From: CAJQQK01 sp963696075
Lineage (GTDB): Bacteria; Pseudomonadota; Alphaproteobacteria; Rhizobiales; Hyphomicrobiaceae
DNA length: 64,000 nt
Direction of reading: 5' to 3'
NCBI GenBank assembly: GCA_963696075.1
Contig: CAVOJD010000008.1
Location: 496,001 to 560,000 of the forward strand
The translations under genes were made by a program, and so were the position numbers. The notes under the pieces were generated by a model. That model did not search any database. It saw only the letters and a list, made by a program, of their open reading frames with translations, and was not told the origin of the DNA. Positions 9,094-18,084 of the stretch are shown in pieces (position 1 is the first letter of the stretch; each line of letters opens with the position of its first letter).

Positions 9094-10281
9094 ATGAGCA
9101 GCGCAGAAGAAACGGTCGTCATCGCAGGTGCCGCCCGCACCCCGGTTGGGTCGTTCAACGGGGCGCTTGCTGGCCTCCCGGCACATGAACTGGGCAAGGT
9201 CGCAATCGAAGCAGCCCTCGAACGCGCCGGCGTCAAGGGCGAAGACGTCAGCGAAGTGATCCTGGGCCAGATCCTTACAGCCGGTGCCGGCCAGAACCCG
9301 GCTCGTCAAGCCTCGATTGCAGCGGGCATTCCCGTTGAAGCGCCGGCCTGGGGCATGAACCAGCTCTGCGGTTCAGGCCTGCGCGCGGTTGCACTCGGCG
9401 CCCAGCAGATCCAGCTCGGCGGCTCCGGGATCGTCGTCGCAGGCGGCCAGGAAAGCATGAGCCAGGCGCCGCACTGCTCGCATCTGCGCAACGGCGTCAA
9501 GATGGGCGACACCGGCCTCATTGACACCATGATCAAGGACGGTCTCTGGGACGCCTTCAACGGCTACCACATGGGCAACACGGCTGAGAACGTCGCCAAG
9601 CAGTACCAGATCACCCGCGACGAGCAGGATCAGTTCGCAGTCGCCTCCCAGAACAAGGCTGAAGCCGCCAAGAAGGCCGGCCGCTTCAAGGACGAGATCG
9701 CGCCCGTCACGATCAAGACCCGCAAGGGCGACATCGTGGTCGCCGATGACGAGTACATTCGCGACGGGGCAACGCTGGAAAGCCTCACCAAGCTGCGCCC
9801 GGCGTTCGAAAAAGACGGCACCGTAACGGCAGGTAACGCCTCCGGCATCAACGACGGTGCGGCGGCAACCGTCCTCATGTCGCTCGCCGAAGCCGAAAAG
9901 CGCGGCATCACGCCGATGGCACGCATCGTCTCCTGGGCGCACGCCGGCGTCGACCCATCCATCATGGGCACCGGCCCTATTCCTGCCTCCAAGAAGGCAC
10001 TCGAAAAGGCCGGCTGGACAGTGGACGACCTCGACCTGATCGAGGCCAACGAAGCCTTCGCCGCCCAGGCCTGCGCCGTCAACAAAGGCCTCGGCTGGGA
10101 TACCAGCAAGGTCAACGTCAACGGCGGTGCGATCGCGATCGGCCACCCGATCGGCGCATCGGGCGCCCGCGTGCTGAACACCTTGCTCTTTGAGATGCAG
10201 CGCCGTGACGCCAAGAAGGGTCTCGCCACGCTGTGCATCGGCGGCGGCATGGGCGTTGCCTTGTGCGTTCAGCGCGACTGA
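9094..10281 (+). CDS. phaA: Acetyl-CoA acetyltransferase (biosynthetic thiolase)
   Basis: Condenses two acetyl-CoA to acetoacetyl-CoA, the first step of PHB synthesis. All thiolase residues are present: nucleophile Cys92 in NQLCGSGLRA, His351 in GHPIGASG, and Cys381 in CIGGGMG. The length of 395 aa is standard. A GAGGAG site precedes the ATG at 9094 by about 11 bases. It is followed by phaB after a strong intergenic hairpin and is divergent from phaR. No phaC synthase is in the window, so polymerisation must be encoded elsewhere. Confidence 0.97.
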   Translation: MSSAEETVVIAGAARTPVGSFNGALAGLPAHELGKVAIEAALERAGVKGEDVSEVILGQILTAGAGQNPARQASIAAGIPVEAPAWGMNQLCGSGLRAVALGAQQIQLGGSGIVVAGGQESMSQAPHCSHLRNGVKMGDTGLIDTMIKDGLWDAFNGYHMGNTAENVAKQYQITRDEQDQFAVASQNKAEAAKKAGRFKDEIAPVTIKTRKGDIVVADDEYIRDGATLESLTKLRPAFEKDGTVTAGNASGINDGAAATVLMSLAEAEKRGITPMARIVSWAHAGVDPSIMGTGPIPASKKALEKAGWTVDDLDLIEANEAFAAQACAVNKGLGWDTSKVNVNGGAIAIGHPIGASGARVLNTLLFEMQRRDAKKGLATLCIGGGMGVALCVQRD

Positions 10282-10296
10282 GTAGTCGCGGACCAG

Positions 10297-10328
10297 CCAG
10301 ATAAGCGGGCCTGACCCCGCTTATCTGG
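10297..10328 (+). promoter_or_regulatory. 13 bp perfect hairpin between phaA and phaB
   Basis: Positions 10297-10309 pair perfectly with 10316-10328 around a 6-base loop. No T-run follows, so it is a poor terminator. It more likely stabilises the phaA mRNA 3' end, or sets the phaA:phaB ratio by partial termination or RNase processing. Confidence 0.6.
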
Positions 10329-10377
10329 TGCTTTCAAGAATAATGTTTCAAAAGATCCATCCCAGGGAGAAAACCTC

Positions 10378-11103
10378 ATGGCTCGCGTTGCACTCGTAAC
10401 CGGCGGTACCCGCGGAATCGGTCACGCCATTTCCGTCGCCCTCAAGGCTGCAGGCTACTCGGTTGCGGCGAATTACGCCGGCAACGACGAGGCGGCCAAC
10501 AAGTTCAAGGCGGAGACCGGCATTCCGGTCTTCAAGTGGTCTGTCGCCGACTACGATGCCTGCGTCGCCGGCGTCCAGAAGGTCGAAGCGGAACTCGGCC
10601 CCATCGATGTCCTCGTCAATAATGCCGGCATCACGCGCGACAACATGTTCCACAAGATGACCCGCGAGGAATGGGACGCCGTCATCGGCACCAATCTCAA
10701 CGGCCTCTTCAACATGACCCACCCGGTATTCCCCGGTATGCGTGGCCGCGGCTTCGGGCGCATCATCAATATCTCGTCGATCAACGGCCAGAAGGGCCAG
10801 ATGGGCCAGGTGAACTATTCCGCTGCAAAGGCCGGCGATCTGGGCTTCACCAAGGCGCTTGCCCAGGAAGGCGCCTTCAAGGGCGTCACCGTCAATGCCG
10901 TCTGCCCGGGTTACATCGGCACCGAGATGGTCCGCGCGATCGACCCGAAGGTGCTCGAAACCAGGATCGTCCCGCAAATCCCCGTCGGCCGCCTCGGCGA
11001 GCCTGAAGAGATTGCCCGGGTCGTCACGTTCCTGGCCTCCGACGATGCCGGTTTCATCACCGGCTCCACCATTTCCGCCAACGGTGGTCAGACCATGATC
11101 TGA
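10378..11103 (+). CDS. phaB: Acetoacetyl-CoA reductase
   Basis: NADPH-dependent short-chain dehydrogenase reducing acetoacetyl-CoA to (R)-3-hydroxybutyryl-CoA, the monomer for PHB. The nucleotide-binding motif is VTGGTRGIGHAI and NNAGITRD follows. The catalytic residues are Ser134 (NISSING), Tyr147 and Lys151 (NYSAAKAG). The PhaB-typical stretch GQKGQMGQVNYSAAKAGD separates it from FabG. The length of 241 aa is exact for the family. It is preceded by CCAGGGAGAAAACC and ends 36 bp before a strong terminator, closing the phaAB unit. Confidence 0.97.
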   Translation: MARVALVTGGTRGIGHAISVALKAAGYSVAANYAGNDEAANKFKAETGIPVFKWSVADYDACVAGVQKVEAELGPIDVLVNNAGITRDNMFHKMTREEWDAVIGTNLNGLFNMTHPVFPGMRGRGFGRIINISSINGQKGQMGQVNYSAAKAGDLGFTKALAQEGAFKGVTVNAVCPGYIGTEMVRAIDPKVLETRIVPQIPVGRLGEPEEIARVVTFLASDDAGFITGSTISANGGQTMI

Positions 11104-11138
11104 TGCCCTCCTCGCGCACGCGACGTGAACTGGATGTG

Positions 11139-11172
11139 AAAAGGCCCCGGTCCTGAGACCGGGGCCTTTGTT
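11139..11172. terminator. Strong rho-independent terminator after phaB
   Basis: A perfect 13 bp stem (11140-11152 with 11157-11169) closes on a CTGA loop, with A-rich sequence before and TTTG after. It can work for both phaB (+) and the convergent NYN gene (-). Confidence 0.85.
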
Positions 11173-11215
11173 TGTTCGTCATGGTGGTGCGGACCGAACC
11201 GTAACGAACCGGCGC

Positions 11216-12922
11216 TTATCCTTTGAAGCGGTTGCGCACGATGCGCGGAAATTCTTCCTCGCCCGGATCGTTGGCCCCTGCCATCGCAAGATCTTCCAGC
11301 CCCGACGCGCGGGTCTCTTCCCACCACTGAGCGGTCCGTGCAGCTGTCCGGTCACCGAACGGCATGTGCATGTTGCCAAGCGCTGCTTCGCCTGCCTCAG
11401 CCATCTGGGGCTGCGTTTGTGGCTGTTGTGGTTGTGGCGCAACAGGCGCCTCAACGGCCGCCGCCTCACTTGAGGGTGCTGCGACTTCGCCGCCGAACCA
11501 CGCGTCAATCAGGTCGATCTCATCGCTCGAAAGCTGCATGCCGGCGCCCTGGCACCGCGAGATCACGTAGTTCCGGAAACGCGCGGCGAAAATCAGGCCT
11601 GATACCTCGGTTTCGAACCACGGATCAGGCTTGCCGACGACATCGATAATGAAGCGGACGTCCTCAGGCTTGGCATCGATGCCAACTTCCAGGCACATCG
11701 CGCGGACATTCTCGATCGTCTGCACCCCCTGCATGCGGTTTGTGGCAATCTCGTTGGCGAGAATCGTGAACAGCGCACGATATTCCGGCGGCGACAGCGC
11801 CGGTGCCTCGCAAGCCTCGTGGATCCGGGCAATCGACTGCTGCAGAACAGATGCCCGCTCCGGCGTCAGGTTGGAAGCCTGCCCGGCGCTCGGCGCAGGC
11901 GCCACATGTTGGGTCGCCATCGCGGCATTGCTCTCTGGCGCTGCAATACGCTGCTGCTGCGGCGGCTCCTGGCGCGCAACGGCGCGCGCAACATCATAGG
12001 CAAAGTAGGGCGCTTTTTCAGTCAGCCTGACGCTCGACGGGAGGTCTTGAGCAAGCAGATCGCGGAATGTGCCGGCGCCACCCCAGTCAGTTGCAACCGT
12101 CTTCTGGTGGCCAAGCGCACGGATCGCCCGTTCCGCGAGGGACTCAAGCGGTTGCGGGGCGGTTGCTTCGAGGACGGCGCGAACAACTTCCGCGACAATC
12201 TCAGCGCGGACCTGCGCCAGATTGATCGCAGGCTCGGCCGGGGCAACGACGATCGGAGCCTGAACCTCAGGCGCGATCTGCGCCGCAGCCGTTGGTTGAG
12301 CAACCTGGACCGGAGTGGGTGCCGTTTCAACGTCGCCGCTGTCGAGAAGCAGGTCGATCAGGTCCACTTCGCGAACTTCGCCATCGCTGAGCGCAGCATA
12401 AGGAGATGCGGTGTGGTCGTTGGCATAGATCATCGTGCGTCGGGCATGCGCCCTGAGGCGATGCAGCAGCGGAGTGAAATCGGCATCGCTGGAGAGGATG
12501 ACGAACTCGTCGAAGTAGGTGTCGTGCGTGATCAGATCGCGGATGTCCATAACCATCCGGATGTCCGCCGAGTTCTTCAGCTGGGCTGTCAGCGGTGGGC
12601 AATCGACGATCTCGAAGCCGCCGCGCAGGAAATGATGGCGCACGAACGGGAACGAGTTCATGTCGGTCGAGTTATCGTTCTGGTTCCGCCGCGGCACTGG
12701 ATTGCCGTAGCACCGGCTCATCACGACCCGTCGCTGGACCGGCGTGTCCGCGAGGTTCCGCGCGCGAATAAGTTCGCCCGACTGGATCGCGTCGATCCAG
12801 CGATAGGCGTCCTTCGCAAAGCGCTTGGCGGCGTCCTCGCTCTTGCGCTTCAAAGACAGGTAGATGTTGTCATAATCGACAAAAACCGCGCTCAGGTAAG
12901 CTCCTGAAGATCCGCGTGACAT
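11216..12922 (-). CDS. NYN-domain (LabA/DUF88-type) protein with possible LOTUS-like C-terminal region
   Basis: A 568-residue protein. Residues about 10-195 are an NYN nuclease-fold domain: an acidic start FVDYDNIYLSL, the NSADIRMVMDI block, and VILSSDADFTPLL. These supply the conserved Asp residues of the PIN/NYN metal site. The middle is Ala/Pro/Gln-rich linker. Around residues 245-310 (LAERAIRALGHQ...FRDLLAQ) is a small helical module resembling OST-HTH/LOTUS RNA-binding domains (tentative). A second helical domain follows at about 380-490. It is probably an RNA-processing factor, substrate unknown. The open frame reaches 13003, but the domain begins right after the ATG at 12922, which has CGGGGGT upstream. 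Confidence 0.8.
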   Translation of the reverse strand: MSRGSSGAYLSAVFVDYDNIYLSLKRKSEDAAKRFAKDAYRWIDAIQSGELIRARNLADTPVQRRVVMSRCYGNPVPRRNQNDNSTDMNSFPFVRHHFLRGGFEIVDCPPLTAQLKNSADIRMVMDIRDLITHDTYFDEFVILSSDADFTPLLHRLRAHARRTMIYANDHTASPYAALSDGEVREVDLIDLLLDSGDVETAPTPVQVAQPTAAAQIAPEVQAPIVVAPAEPAINLAQVRAEIVAEVVRAVLEATAPQPLESLAERAIRALGHQKTVATDWGGAGTFRDLLAQDLPSSVRLTEKAPYFAYDVARAVARQEPPQQQRIAAPESNAAMATQHVAPAPSAGQASNLTPERASVLQQSIARIHEACEAPALSPPEYRALFTILANEIATNRMQGVQTIENVRAMCLEVGIDAKPEDVRFIIDVVGKPDPWFETEVSGLIFAARFRNYVISRCQGAGMQLSSDEIDLIDAWFGGEVAAPSSEAAAVEAPVAPQPQQPQTQPQMAEAGEAALGNMHMPFGDRTAARTAQWWEETRASGLEDLAMAGANDPGEEEFPRIVRNRFKG

Positions 12923-13188
12923 ATAAACCCCCGCTAACGACACATTTGGCCCCAGTATTTGCCAATGAGAGTTGGACGAGTCGGTCAGGCGCCGCAAGCG
13001 CACCCGGGAGACGCTGCGCCAATTCTATTTTGATGCCTTACGAAACAATGAGTTAGAGGTTCAGGCGCAAAGCATTAGTGGTGGAAAAGATCCACCGTGA
13101 TGTCGGCCGCCGTGACCGCCTGCGAATTCAGTGCCGGACCAACAGCCTTGCCGAGGCAATTTCTGTCGCCCGGGGAGCGAACTGGCCC

Positions 13189-14340
13189 TCAGTCGAGGGC
13201 GTCGATCTCGGCCCGCGTGAGGCCGGCTGCCTCCAGCACCTCGCGGGTGTGCTCGCCAAGGTCGGGCACGCGTTTGCCAGTGTCGACCTCATAGGCCGTG
13301 AAGCGGAAGGGCGCCCGCAGCACCTTGAACGACCCACCGGCATCGGCCACGTCCTGGAAGGCGTCGCGGTGGGCGAGCTGGGGATCGGCCATCGCCTCGC
13401 GCACGGTCCGGTAGGCAGCGGCCGGCACGTTGTTTTCAGCAAGAATCTTGAGGCACGCGTCCGTCGCCAGCGTCCGCGACCACGCCTCGAACTCGTCCAT
13501 CAGCGCGCCCCAGTTGACCCGCCGGTCGATGTAGACCTTGAAGCGGGCATCCTCGAACCAGTCGGTTCGCCCGGCCGCCCGCGCCATGCCCTCGAAGGTG
13601 CGCTCGCTGGCAACCGAAATGTTGATATAGCCGTCCGCCGTCTCGACCGGCCCGAACAGGGGCCGGCTTGGCTGCGGCGGCATCTCGAATTGCGCCGCCT
13701 GCATTTCGATCAGCGTCAGGGACAGCATCGCTTCGAGCATCGAGACGTCGATCGCCTGCCCCTGTCCCGTCGCCTGGCGGTGTGCGATCGCCGCCCCGAC
13801 TGCGCCAAAGGCGTAGGTGCCCGCCAACACGTCAGCAATGAAGATACCGCAGTAGTCAGGCCGGGTTCTGTCGGCTTGGTAGCTCATATGGGCGACATCG
13901 AAGCCGGAAGTCGCATGGATGACGGGTGCATAGGCGGGAAGGTTTGCGCTCGGACCCGTCTGTCCATATCCAGAGATCGAGCAATAGATCAGGTCGTCAC
14001 GGCCCTGCGACAGCGTCGCGTAGTCGATCCCGAGGCGACGGGTGACGCCCGGACGGTAATTCTCGACGATGACGTCCGCTTTGGCCGCGATGCGCTGTGC
14101 GGCTGCGCGGCCCGCGTCGCTCTTGAGGTCCAGCACGGCGCTCCGCTTGCCGGCATTGAGCTGGCCGAACATGGCGCTGGCACCCTCTCTAAGCGGCGGC
14201 CTGGAGCGCATCATGTCGCCATCCGCCGTCTCGATCTTGATCACGTCAGCGCCAAGGTCGGCCATCAGCCGGGTGCAATGTGGCCCCGCGATTGTCGTCG
14301 TGAAGTCGACCACTCGTATGCCTTCGTACGCGTTCGCCAT
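13189..14340 (-). CDS. CaiB/BaiF family CoA transferase (class III)
   Basis: Transfers CoA between carboxylic acids, using an Asp nucleophile, in the cytoplasm. The family features are clear: IRVVDFTTTIAGPHCTRLMA at the N-terminus, GADVIKIE, the LNAGKRS loop, DVIVENYRPGV, YGQTGPSANLPAYAP, GTYAFGAVGAAI, and a substrate-pocket C-terminal half. The start at 14340 (MANAYEG, 383 aa) is chosen because GGGGAG lies about 9 bases upstream; the open frame runs on to 14388. The substrate is unknown; relatives act on carnitine, formate/oxalate, succinate/malate or alpha-methylacyl acids. No substrate-specific neighbours help. Confidence 0.88.
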   Translation of the reverse strand: MANAYEGIRVVDFTTTIAGPHCTRLMADLGADVIKIETADGDMMRSRPPLREGASAMFGQLNAGKRSAVLDLKSDAGRAAAQRIAAKADVIVENYRPGVTRRLGIDYATLSQGRDDLIYCSISGYGQTGPSANLPAYAPVIHATSGFDVAHMSYQADRTRPDYCGIFIADVLAGTYAFGAVGAAIAHRQATGQGQAIDVSMLEAMLSLTLIEMQAAQFEMPPQPSRPLFGPVETADGYINISVASERTFEGMARAAGRTDWFEDARFKVYIDRRVNWGALMDEFEAWSRTLATDACLKILAENNVPAAAYRTVREAMADPQLAHRDAFQDVADAGGSFKVLRAPFRFTAYEVDTGKRVPDLGEHTREVLEAAGLTRAEIDALD

Positions 14341-14645
14341 TGCCGTCGGTCTCCCCTTTGGCCGGCTCCCCCTTGAGCAAAGCCGCATCTGATGCCGGCG
14401 TCCGGCCGGCTTTCGATGTCCTGACTGTGTCAGCCCCTCTCAGCCGAAACAATCGCCTCCAGGCTCTGCCGTGGAAGAATCCTCATTCTGCTTTGCCCAC
14501 CCAAGCCGAATCACGGCGGGTATCCAATTGCGACAGAATCGGGACAAACAGCAATAAATCACCAAAAAAACAAGATTTGGACTTAAAATACGCGTTTGGA
14601 GCAGATTCGCTGCGGACGCGAGTTCAAGTTTCGATGAGGCGAGTG
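14341..14645. other. Intergenic region between divergent genes
   Basis: 305 bp between the divergent CoA-transferase and thermonuclease genes. It should carry both promoters. The last 100 bp are AT-rich by local standards (around 14545-14590), which would suit the thermonuclease promoter, but I see no clear operator or RNA. Confidence 0.4.
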
Positions 14646-15335
14646 ATGAATGGTCTGTACCGCGCTGTGATGCCCAGTGTCGCTCTCGTTGTCAGTGTCG
14701 CGCTCTTGGTATCCGCGCCCGCAGTCTTTGCGGAGACATCGACAGTGACGGGCCAGGCTCGCGTCATCGATGGCGACACGTTGTCCGTTGCAGGCGTCCG
14801 CATCCGCCTCGAAGGCATTGATGCACCGGAACTCGCCCAACAGTGCACGCACGCTGGCCGTCCGTGGAACGCCGGCAAAATCGCCCGCCAGCGCCTTGCC
14901 GGTTTGGTCGCGGATCGCACCGTCACGTGCCGTGCGTTCGGCAGGGACGGTTATGGCCGCTTGATCGCGCGTTGCCAGGCGGCCGGGCGCGATCTCGGTG
15001 GCGAGCTTGTTCGCGCCGGTCTTGCCTGGGCTTTCGTCAAGTATTCGACCACCTTCGTCGCCGATGAGCAGGCCGCCCGGCGTTCCAGCGTCGGCATCTG
15101 GCAGAGCCGTTGCGAGCCGGCCTGGGCATTCCGCCGCAATCGTTGGGGCCGCGAGGCGCAGGCTGCGCCTGCTGGCTGTGCCATCAAGGGCAACATCTCG
15201 CCCAACGGCCGCATTTATCACATGCCGTGGAGCGCGTGGTACGCGAAGACGCGAATTGATCCGGCGCGTGGTGAACGCTGGTTCTGCAACGAGACGGAAG
15301 CGCAACAAGCAGGCTGGCGAAGCGCCGCGAGCTGA
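14646..15335 (+). CDS. Secreted thermonuclease-family (SNase-like) protein
   Basis: A predicted exported nuclease of about 229 residues. A signal peptide (VALVVSVALLVSAPAVFAE) precedes an OB-fold SNase domain. That domain contains ARVIDGDTLSVAGVRIRLEGIDAPE with the Ca-binding Asp residues, CRAFGRDGYGRLIARC and GLAWAF. The C-terminal tail (GNISPNGRIYHMP...GERWFCNETEAQQAGWR) is a conserved extension seen in alphaproteobacterial SNase-like proteins. The ATG at 14646 has GAGG 6 bases upstream; ATG 14634 is in frame and also possible. The longer frame starting at 14340 would bury the signal peptide and is rejected. Confidence 0.85.
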   Translation: MNGLYRAVMPSVALVVSVALLVSAPAVFAETSTVTGQARVIDGDTLSVAGVRIRLEGIDAPELAQQCTHAGRPWNAGKIARQRLAGLVADRTVTCRAFGRDGYGRLIARCQAAGRDLGGELVRAGLAWAFVKYSTTFVADEQAARRSSVGIWQSRCEPAWAFRRNRWGREAQAAPAGCAIKGNISPNGRIYHMPWSAWYAKTRIDPARGERWFCNETEAQQAGWRSAAS

Positions 15336-15515
15336 TTGTGCACGTGCATATGATAAGTTCAGCCCGCCGAGGATCGGGCGCCGCCGCCGCGTTATGCCGC
15401 CTGGCCGCAACCGCCGTCAGATTGTGCCTCTGCAACTCTCACAGCCAGACAGGAACCGGTTATTAAGCTTGCTGCATTAGGCTTTCCCCGAGTATTCGAC
15501 CGGAGGCAAAGCAGT

Positions 15516-16214
15516 ATGCGTGCGGACCCGCTTCGCGACGGACTATCTACGGTTTTTCGAGCGTCAGTATGATGCCGTGAATTACAACGAGCAGTCACTG
15601 GCTGGCCGTGTCTTGAACGATGGCCACAAGCTGCTTGAGAAGGGGCTTGGTCCTGATCTGACCCTTGAAACGGTGCTCGAAGTCGGCGCCGGCCAAGGCC
15701 AGCATATCGAAAGCGTTCGCCACCAATTCAAGCGCTATATCATGACCGACTGCGATATTGCCGCGCTTCAACGGCGATGGGACAGGCCGGAGGCGCGCGC
15801 GCTCGGCATTCGAATGCGGGATCGCCGATGCAACCCGGCTTTCCGAATATCCCGACAGCGTCCGGACCGCCGATCGTGTCCCACGTCCTCGACCATCTCC
15901 CGGAGCCACATGCCGTCATGCGTGAGTGGAGCCGGGTCGTGAAACCCGGCGGACTGATCTCGATAGCCCTGCCCTGTGATCCTGGCGTTGCATGGCGTCT
16001 CGGTCGCAATTTCGGGCCGCGCCGCGCCAATCACGCAGCCGGCAATCGCGACTACGACTACTGGATGGCACGCGAACATATCAATGCCATCCAGAACCTC
16101 TTCACGTTCATCGACTATTACTTCCCCGAACGGCGCGATGCCTGGTTCCCGTTCCCGTTTAAATCATTCGACCTCAATCTGATCTACGTCACCAACGTCG
16201 TGAATACGAAGTAG
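15516..16214 (+). pseudogene. Class I SAM-dependent methyltransferase, multiply frameshifted
   Basis: Parts of one methyltransferase lie in different frames. GGAGG (15502-15506) precedes ATG 15516, whose frame stops at once. The frame open from 15520 carries the N-terminal part and motif I (VLEVGAGQGQHIESV). A short piece with ECGIADATRLSEYPDSV is in the third frame near 15810-15855. The rest (HVLDHLPEPHAVMREWSRVV, KPGGLISIALP, then the C-terminus to 16214) is back in the frame of the ATG. At least three indels are needed to restore one protein. It heads a run of broken glycan-type genes. Either it is a decayed gene or the assembly is poor here. Confidence 0.75.
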
Positions 16215-16272
16215 CTGATTGATTGGCCCGGTCGCATTGCGTCGCGCGATTTAGGAAACGGGCCACGCCTCG

Positions 16273-16500
16273 TTACGCCGAATTCGAATGCGAACAGGCC
16301 TCGACGGTGGGCCGCCTCAGGGCGTGGCGCATCAGGTCGCGCGGTGTATCGAACGCGATCGCGTCCGGCATGTTCTGCATGATGAAGTCGAGTGTTTCAT
16401 TGTGCGCGCGTTCGAGCAGCCCATTGTAAGGATGCGCCGCCGCATAGCCGAGCGGGATCTTCGCGACCATCGCGGCCTCTGCACGAGATGTTTCAGACCG
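16273..16500 (-). pseudogene. Unrecognised protein fragment (C-terminal remnant)
   Basis: An open stretch containing IPLGYAAAHPYNGLLERAHN followed by a Leu/Phe/Met-rich helix and AFDTPRDLMRHALRR. It reads like the C-terminal end of a cytoplasmic enzyme, with no start of its own and neighbours in other frames. I do not recognise the family. It lies between the broken methyltransferase and the broken GT87 gene, so it is treated as another remnant. Confidence 0.35.
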
Positions 16501-16587
16501 TAATTTGCAATGAACATTCTACTCTCCGCCCTCTTGCATGGCCGACCACCATGGGATAGTCGATTCCAACCGATCGCGCGCCCGTCG

Positions 16588-17150
16588 TCACAGACACCAT
16601 CGAACTGTATTGAAGTCTTGGAACACCTCAAGCAGGCTGAATTGCAGGGCACCTGTTATGCGGAAGTAGTCTTGCCAAGGCTCGACGCCGAGCACGGCAA
16701 CCGAGCCGATCGCCAAGCCAAGGACCGTCAAAGTGGCCGTTGCGAAGGCACGCCACGCGCCAATAGCCATCAAGACGAAGGGCAGTACGATGGCAAGGTG
16801 CGGCTTAATCGCAAGGCAGCCGATCGCAAGACCGGCAAGCACCGGCCGACGTTGGGCGAACAGCATGCCCGTCAACACCAGTGCCCCTGTCAGAAACCCG
16901 TTCTGACCGCCGATTGTATTGATGAGCGCGGCCGGCGACAGCACAATCAGTATCGCAGCCAGGAAGCGCCGCTCGGGCGCAATCGGGCGTGTCGCGATGA
17001 ATAGAAAAAGCCCGCCGAAGACCACAGTCCATGCGGTCAATGCCACCGGATTCGCGACCAATGGCGTGACCTGAGACGTCAAGAAGTTGGCCGCCGGCCA
17101 GTAGAAGTGCCAAATGAACTGAGACAGCAGCACGCTCGGCCAGGGCGAAC
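16588..17150 (-). pseudogene. GT87 (DUF2029) membrane glycosyltransferase fragment
   Basis: About 185 residues of a polytopic glycosyltransferase that would use a polyprenyl-phosphate sugar donor. Visible blocks are HFYWPAANFLTS, then LSPAALINTIGGQNGFLTGA, RRPVLAGLAIGCLAIKPHLA and several membrane helices, matching the central part of GT87 proteins (normally 400 aa or more). The N-terminal catalytic Asp region and the C-terminal third are missing or out of frame, so it should be inactive. It lies in the decayed block at 15.5-18.1 kb. Confidence 0.65.
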
Positions 17151-17287
17151 AACGTCTGAGTGTCCGGTTAAGGTCGCAAGCTGTTGTCAGTGATGCCGCT
17201 GACAGCGGTGCGCAGGAACTCGTAGACGACGGGTAGGCGGTAGCGACACAACCGCGCAGTGCTCCGAGCGCCAGACGCACGCTTGAC

Positions 17288-17455
17288 GGAACATGTTGGC
17301 GATCGGACGATGATCCGCAGACCACTGAATAGGTCCGCAATGCCTGCGATTCTCGGGGCGCTCCGGTACTTCAGCGGCATCTCGGCTGTAGACAGTCTCA
17401 GATCCAGGGCATGGACGGAGAACTCCGTTTTGATGTCGAACCCGCGATTCGCCGG
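17288..17455 (-). pseudogene. GT2 glycosyltransferase C-terminal fragment
   Basis: A short piece reading RGFDIKTEFSVHALDLRLS and TAEMPLKYRS. This matches the C-terminal end of dolichol-phosphate-mannose-synthase-like GT2 enzymes (RGFEIETELTVHAL-type, then AEMPxxY). The sequence beyond PLKYRS is scrambled, and the piece is fused in frame to a GtrA remnant upstream, as a deletion would leave it. Confidence 0.6.
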
Positions 17456-17883
17456 GACGAATACGAACACGGCGCGGAGCCAGATATCCGACAGGATGTC
17501 GTTGAAATGAAGGTCGCAGCGCTGCCGATCATTTGCCGATGAACCGTGGCCCTGCGGAAAGCGGCGACCTCGGTCGAGACAAGGGCGCCGCGACCATGTC
17601 GAGGTCGAATGACGAAGCCCATCGCGCCCGTCAGCGCGTATTCGCTGACCAACCGCCAGCCGCTTTTGCCCGAAACGGCTCCGCGGAAGACGAACATGAC
17701 GGACAGCACGTAGTGAACCAGCAGGCCGGCCATGCAACTGAACGCGCCCGCGAGCGCCGCCGACGTCGCAGTCGCATTAATGAGCAGGGCGAAAACGGCG
17801 ATATCGATTGCCAGTGATATGCCGCTGACAGCGGTATAGCGCAGGAACTCGTTGAGCCGGCCAGGCGTGCGAAGAAACGCCAT
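17456..17883 (-). pseudogene. GtrA-family membrane protein, frameshifted
   Basis: GtrA proteins are four-helix membrane proteins thought to flip polyprenyl-phosphate sugars. The start is intact (MAFLRTPGRLNEFLRYTAVS, then a helix containing DIAVFALLINA). Helices two and three are present to about 17580 and the sequence then degrades. The fourth helix continues in another frame as HFNDILSDIWLRAVFVFVP (about 17455-17509). At least one frameshift is needed. A second copy of its N-terminal motif (YEFLRTAVSGI) lies at about 17190-17235 and another GtrA-like piece lies upstream, so the locus once held tandem GtrA genes. Confidence 0.65.
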
Positions 17884-17983
17884 GAGCCGAACCGCTCGTC
17901 AGGCAGTCGGATGGACGCCCGATACCCCGATTAGGCCGCAGGCGCGTATCGGTAGCCGTTTGTTGCTCATGCAGTGGATCGCG

Positions 17984-18084
17984 GCGGAACACGAACCGCA
18001 CGGCGAGCGCATAGTGGAGCACCATTGCGAGCAGATAGCTCAGGGCGCCGGCAACCGGGCTTGAGACGAGCCCAGTCATGAAAT
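17984..18084 (-). pseudogene. Second GtrA-like fragment
   Basis: About 30 residues (SSPVAGALSYLLAMVLHYALAV..FVFRRD) with the HY-xx-xxx-FVFR signature that ends the second and fourth helices of GtrA proteins. It abuts the end of the UGM-like flavoprotein and has no start or stop of its own. It is the remnant of a second GtrA gene joined to the next one by deletion. Confidence 0.5.

Noticed and set aside
8851..9309. N-terminal extension of phaR
   Set aside because: The frame is open but overlaps the start of phaA on the other strand. PhaR family proteins begin at the MLDKSKK region, so the extension is not coding.
13078..14376. Long + strand open frame of about 430 codons opposite the CoA-transferase gene
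   Set aside because: Its translation is Arg/His/Gly-rich with no family features, and it lies fully antisense to a gene with a clear family match. In stop-poor GC-rich DNA this is a shadow frame.
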